This document shows positions 53,101-59,957 of a stretch of 64,000 bases of DNA, piece by piece (position 1 is the stretch's first letter; every line of letters starts with the position of its first letter). Under the pieces are notes generated by a model. It had not been told where the DNA came from, made no database searches, and saw nothing but the letters and a program-made list of their open reading frames with translations. The stretch is from Chromobotia macracanthus (taxonomy: Eukaryota > Chordata > Actinopteri > Cypriniformes > Botiidae), in the NCBI GenBank assembly GCA_036877525.1, contig JAZGTH010000063.1:1598501-1662500 (forward strand), written 5' to 3'. The position numbers and the translations under genes are program-made.

Positions 53101-56100
53101 GCCGATGATGAAGGGCGTTGGTGAGCTCAACACCTCCAGCAGGCGAGAGGGGAGGACAGGAATGTAGGGGTAACTGCGGTCCAAACGAAAGTTAGGCAAC
53201 TGTTAATCAGCAGATGTCAACAGCACACTGTTCTCAATGAGTACATTGCACGTAAATATAACACACTGTTGCACAAGGGCCTAAAAATAGAACCCTTCAT
53301 AAATTAAACGAGTATTACTTTTCAATTCTGAAGAGGATGTTTTCATTCAAATGTTCTTGGATAATAATTTGACAGAGCGGTTTGGTTTTTATGCAAGTTT
53401 TTCCACAATGCACTTTGAATGAAATTTGCTAATGAATGAGACGCTGCTGTCAAGGCAACGCCGGGCCAGTTCTTCAGCGGACATCTGGAACAGCTGAAGC
53501 TGACCCACCTGTACTTGAGAGGAAACATGAGCGACTCTAAGGCACGGCAGGCCTCTCCTAATCTCTGATAGCTGGAGGAGTGGAACAAAACCTTGTGCTC
53601 CGTCAGAACTGCACAAAAAAGGCTAAGAACGTTCTGGATGCCTGGAAAACAGAAAACACACTCATGAACTATTTGCTGAGAAATAATTTTACTTGTACAA
53701 ATGTACTCAAGATATTTTAAAGCACCATTTATTCTCAGTGAACAAACTCCAGTTTTCTCCAGTTTAAGGAGAACTGAACAGTAAACAGAACAACATCTAC
53801 ATCTGAGAATTAATCTAATCATAAATACACAGCAGAGGACAAATTCCAATATCTAAATATTATGTCAACTATTTTCTTGTTGCATCATCTGTCTTTATCA
53901 AAACACGATAATGCAAAAATGCTCCAGGAATGTCAGATATGAAATACGACAAATTAATCTCCACATTCTTTAGCGAGAGTTTGGAAGAGAGAGCGAGATA
54001 AAAGTTTACACGTCCTGTTTTTGTTTGTCATCAACATACCACAGAGATCATCAATCACATGTGGCCAGAAAAGGAGACATGAGCCATTACCAGTCGTATC
54101 CGCTACTCGGCAGGCTCAGCGTTTCCTTTATATCTCTGATACGCACCAATAAACAGGACTGAGATATGAAAACGCACGCTGGCTGTCCTGTTGACTGAAC
54201 ACCTGAACTCAACCAATGAGCAAACAGAGCAGGAAATGTTTGGGAACATGAAGTCAATTGCATATTTGTCACTCCATTCAACCCACTTCAGAAACATCAC
54301 TAAATGTCACTTGCTGAATTGCTTTACAACCGCTAGTTTAAAATCTCCAGAGAACTTGTCTTCACTTCAAAATAACAAATACACACAGAACACTGAAGGA
54401 GAACAGTTATTACTAGATTCTTTCTTAAAGAAAATATGAGTAATGTTTGTCTGTGCAAAACTCACCACCACAATGTTAGGGTGGTTGCTAAGGTGTTGCT
54501 TTTAAGTTGCTAAGGTGTTCTAGGTGGCTGCTTATTGATCCAGGACTATTGTGGTTCCCCTCTTAAAAAACAGCTGCATTCTGGAGCTCTACAGAAATGA
54601 CCAGCAGGTTATGCTTGAAAATGTCAGTGTCATCTCTCACCCCAAAAACACATCAACACATTTCATAATCTTGTTTGTGAAGTATCCAGTAAAACTCTCT
54701 CTGACCTTGTGACATTTGCTTATCTACTGGAACAGCTCCACATTTCTGAGCCATGCACAGAAATATGCCACAAACAATAAACAGTGTGACTTCTAATGGC
54801 AGACATGTTCCTTTTCCTCCACTTCTCATGGTGAGAGACAGACTCGATCCTCAGTCCTCACTCTGAGATGAGGATGAGCTGCTGATACAGGCTGAGAGAG
54901 GAAACAGGCCAGTGGTTTGACAGACACGAGTTCCTGACAAACATCTGATAGGTTATTGATTGAGGCTGAATCAAGGACAAGCACTGAGTCAGGTCTCGGG
55001 TAGGCTGGACTGTTGATTAATCTGGTGTTGATTCAGAGGAGAACAATGGAAATGAGGTACAGCATGAAAGTTACACAAAGGGGCTCAAAATGACATTTGT
55101 ATTAGCTAATGTAGGTCAGACTGCTGAGTTTTATAGGCTTAGATGACTAAAACAATAGTGTAGCACACAAAATGAAAAATCTGTCATTATTTATTCAACA
55201 TTATGTTGTTCTAAACCTATATGACTATTTTTCTTCCATGAAGCAGTAAAGAAGGACATTCTGTTCAACCTTCCCATATAATTACAATGAATGGAAACTG
55301 GAGCTCTCAAGAGGACACAAAGAAAAAATCATACCAGACAGAAACAACTGAAAGGGTAAGTAAATAGACAGACAGACATACAGATACATTATAAATCTCT
55401 GTGGGGAAATTAGTACATCATGACAGACTCTTCATTTTTTGTGAACTGTCCTTGAGGTGCCACACAGTCGGGAGGATAAGAAATGGTTCTTATCGCAGAC
55501 AGAATCATTCTCTGAGAATACTGTTTGTGATGCTGTTTTCTGGTTTTCCCTGATAGGTCAAAGACTATGAGCATCTTTCTTCCCAGCTTGTGAACTTTCT
55601 ATTGGAGGATAAAGAGCAGGTGCTAATGATCTTGACAGAAATCCAGATCTTACTGTTCTCATTCCCAGAACAACTTGAAATATCTTGAGAAAGACAGAAT
55701 GATAAATGAAAGATGAGAATGCATCCTTTAAGAATTAATTCCTGTGAGCCAATACAACAAATGTTACCATGAGGATTACATTTATTACATTTACTATATT
55801 AACAATAATGTTTAGTAGAATTAAAACATATCTATTATAATGAAAATTGCTCTGTTGCTATTTACTGTAAAGTAAATAATGTCAATGCAAAAGATCATAA
55901 TGATATTAAAATGGATTTATTCTCTTAATGCAGAATGTTCTTTCTTATATAATGCGACCCAGGCATGTTCTTGGCAGGCTACAGGTTGGTCACATGACCT
56001 CAAAGACCATGATGCTCTGGGGTTCCTCAGGCACAAATTGAATCAAACTAGATTGTTTAGTAAGCGTGTCATTAATGAGAGCTCTATGTAAATCCGTTAA

Positions 56101-59100
56101 AAATGAAAAACCTCTGAAATGAGAAACCGTACATTGATGAACTCGAGTTCAAGTCAAATTCAGGCCAAATAATCACAACCTAAAAATAAAAACCATATAA
56201 ATCACAGAAGACATGAAATGACATGAAACAGCTTTCTCCCATTTCACTAAATCAGAAGAAAACATTGAGCACTGAATGGAAACCTTTAATTTTGCGTTAC
56301 AGATTAGCAGACATGGCCTCATGTTTTCAGTGCAGTGTGTTGTGTTTTGCTATTTGAAGAATCTGCTCGTATGGACTGGCACAGGCTCTGGAAGGGATAA
56401 TGTCAAGCTGATGGTAATGTGTTCAAGACTTGCAGCTGGACTGCAGTAACACGTTTCACATCAGCAGTAAAACCGTATGTGCATAAGCATGCATCTGAAT
56501 GACCGTGTGCGTGTCTCTGCGAACGCTGCGTGTTTTCCTCCAGCTGAACGCAGGACATGCAAAATTAAAACATTCATTACATTAGGCATGACAATGCAAT
56601 TCTTTCATAAGAAGAAAACTATTTTCATCTTGCATAATGAAAAATGGGCACCAATCTGAACTTATTTTTGTCTTTGTATGACAAATCCTGACAAACCAGA
56701 TTTGATTGAATGCTTTCAAAACCATGTGTGCTCTCATGAGTTGTGAAAGAACCTTGAGTGGAAAGAATTGTTTTTGTGTTCTTCTACATACGAAACGCAT
56801 GGTGCAGCCAATCAAAGTCACTTACCCGCTTAACATGAAGTACTATACACAACAAAAACATTTGTCTTATGTGAACAGAAAAGAATGTAAAAACAACAGA
56901 TTTTTTAAGTCATCTAGAAAAATGTGGTTTCACCTCTGTAATAGGGCTGAAACAGTGAACTGCAACACTCACTCAATGTTAATATGGTATGAACTCCACA
57001 CACTCACATTCACATAGTGAAAATGGCTTACATCTGAAAATAAAAGCAATCTGTTCAAATAAGTGTTTGAATATTTGATTTTTCAGCATTTTAACATTCA
57101 GAGTGAATATTGGCATTTCCTTTAATGACAGAATCCACTTGAAACATGTTTGTGTTAACCTGATGATTCAACCAGTTTGTTTACATGAGCAATCTCATAA
57201 ATCTACTTCTTGTGATTAGTAAGAAAGACTGCGGGCAGATTTGTAGGTCTTTGAGTGAGTGACAATGTAAAGAATGTTACTGGTTACTGTATCGGCCCTG
57301 GTCTGCCTTCGTATGATCATGTGACTAATCTCCACAAAAACATGTTTACAGGAAGACACTTTAAGTGGAAGAGTAAAGGACAGGAGATGTCTGCACAAAT
57401 ATGGAAAAGATAAAAAAGTGTCAGATGATTCAGAGCTGCTGTAGGTGAAATATATTTTCCTGTAAATACACAGTATTCTGTATAATGCTCACCGTACACA
57501 GTGCAGTGTATACATCTAAACAGAAGGCTCTCACCTAACTGCTGGAAGAGCAGCGCTACACTCTTAGAGGTGATGGGCAAGTTTTCATTCAGAGGTGTCT
57601 GGATGAGCTGACGGTCTCCTGCTCCCAGAGAAAAGAGCTTCTGAAAACATAAACACAACAATTTTTTGCCCATCAGCAGTCCTGCAGTGAGACTCCTTCA
57701 GTGTAGCAGCTGTTCTTTCAGACTGATCTTTAGAAAACCTCAAATTATCCATCACACACTGAAGCACAGACACAGAAGATTCTCAGTAATGTGTGTTCAC
57801 TCAGTTACTCTGTTCCAAATCCTGGTGAGCTTCTGCAAACAGCAGGAAGCAAAGCTGTGCTGTAAACAAACCATACTTACATGATACACTTCAGTCAAGT
57901 CAAATGCTAAGGCAGATTCTGCACTAATACATGTCAACACTTCTGCCCCACCCACACTGAAAGCTCATTGGACCTTCAATGCCCTTATGAATCCTGAACA
58001 GATATGTGGTTACTTGACTGGAGTCTCAAATCTTTGCCTTCAGTCATGTAGGCTGAAGACACAGTAAACTGACCCAACAAGGTGCACAGGGTGAGTTTAG
58101 TGGATTTAATACTAAACACGACAGATGGAGCTGAGATCAGCCTTAAACAAACCTCCAAACCCATGACACATTCTTAAAGGACAGAGTTAGGTTCACTCTA
58201 AAAGACGGAAATGTTCTTCTCCAGAGGTTAATAACTCACACCCTGTTTGATCATCATACCATCACAGTACAGATGGAAAGAATAATGATTCTGGAAGAAT
58301 GTTGAAATGTATTACTGAATTACATCAAACAAAAAAAACATTATGCTAGGGAATCCTGTGGAACTCTGTCTGCATTTATATATTTCCCATGAAACTAATT
58401 TGTAAATTGTTGAACAATATCTGTTGGAGGGATGCAGTCATTCTGGCTGATTTATGCGAGTTCAGTGAACAATAAAGAGGGGCGGATAGAAAAACTGTGT
58501 TTAAAGAGAAAACACATTTTGGGGGCAAATTTGATCACAACTGCCCTGTTAAAAGAATGAGATAAATAGAGCAGTGAGGTGGACCAAAAAGAGAATGCTC
58601 ATGAGAGGAAAATGTTGTAATATTTTAATATTCTTGCTCTATTTACAAACAGGGGTTTTCTTTCAGTCCTTCTAAAGCCCTTTTGACCTTAAGTCTGCAG
58701 TGAAAACAACACATGATATGAGACTCCATACTTCAGCTAGGACAACAACCTAAGGGTGCCCAGGTAACCAAAAGACAGACAAATGAACCCCAGTTATCCC
58801 CCGATCAGCTCTAGCATCTGACCTGTGAACCTCCAGCCACTGGAACCAAACATGTGAAGAGGTTTGCAACCAGCCCCTCCAGAGGAAAGCTCAGGCTGTC
58901 TATGTACACGGTGTAGATCAGCCCCAGACAGCCCTAGAAAACAAAACAAGAACTTAATTCACAAAAACAGTTCGAAAACACATTTGCTTTTTGTTCCAGG
59001 TAGTTGCTATGGTGTTTTAATGGGTTGCTAGGTGTTTCTGGCCTCTAGACCTAGATTGGGGGTTCCAGTTATATAAATTCCCCATTGTAAATTTAAGGGA

Positions 59101-59923
59101 ATTCTTATTTGTCCATGAGGTAAAAAATCAGGTCAGTTTGAAAGGTAATGCTGTACCTCTCAAACAAACAGCATGTTACATGCTGGAGTTTTATACTTTG
59201 AGGTTGCGAGTTTGATCAGATATGACCAGTATTACCAGTGATTCCTGCCTCAGCAATAACACTGCCTATCACAGTCTGTTTATCCTCTCAGAATTACATA
59301 AATCGTATAAATAACATAAATCTAGAATAAATGACATATCTGGATGAATAACAGGAAATACCAGCAGATTTTAATTTTAAGTGCCCTATTAAGTCAGCAT
59401 ATTGAAAAACAACATGTAACTCTAAACATTTGGTCCTTTCCCAAGAAACACAACTAAATGATTCCTGGGCACAGCTCATACCCATGAATGCAGGCCAAAA
59501 GTACAGTAAATAAATGAATCGATATTAAACACTGAGGCTGGCGTTCTGCGTTAAGTTTTGGATGGAGTAGATTTCCTGCCTCTGAGCTCCTCTGCTATTC
59601 TGCTCTGTATCTTCAATCCCTGCTCTTATTCCACCAGCAGATATAAATCTTTGACTTTAATGATTTAAGGGTTGTGACGACCAATACAGTTTCCCAGTGG
59701 TGGTTTAAATGAACCTAAATCCCCCCTCTAAATCCATCCTCTGCTCCAGTATGAAGACTCCTGCTCGTGAACAAGTGATTGCTGCCCATTCTCATTTAAG
59801 AAAGCATGATGCTGAGTGAATGAGGCTCATAGGTCATTTCTTATAAATTGTGTTTCTATGAGTTTGTTAGATACAGACAGCAGAGTCTAGAATTACCTAT
59901 TTATCTATATCTATATCTATCCA

Positions 59924-59957
<34 letters not shown>

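Larger units (their letters stand above)
53642..57534 (-). other. sbf2 intron w3-w4, 3.9 kb
   Basis: Contains a TTGCTAGG repeat (54455-54540) and a decayed family B element (about 55170-55380). No other exon-like segment with family resemblance. Confidence 0.6.
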
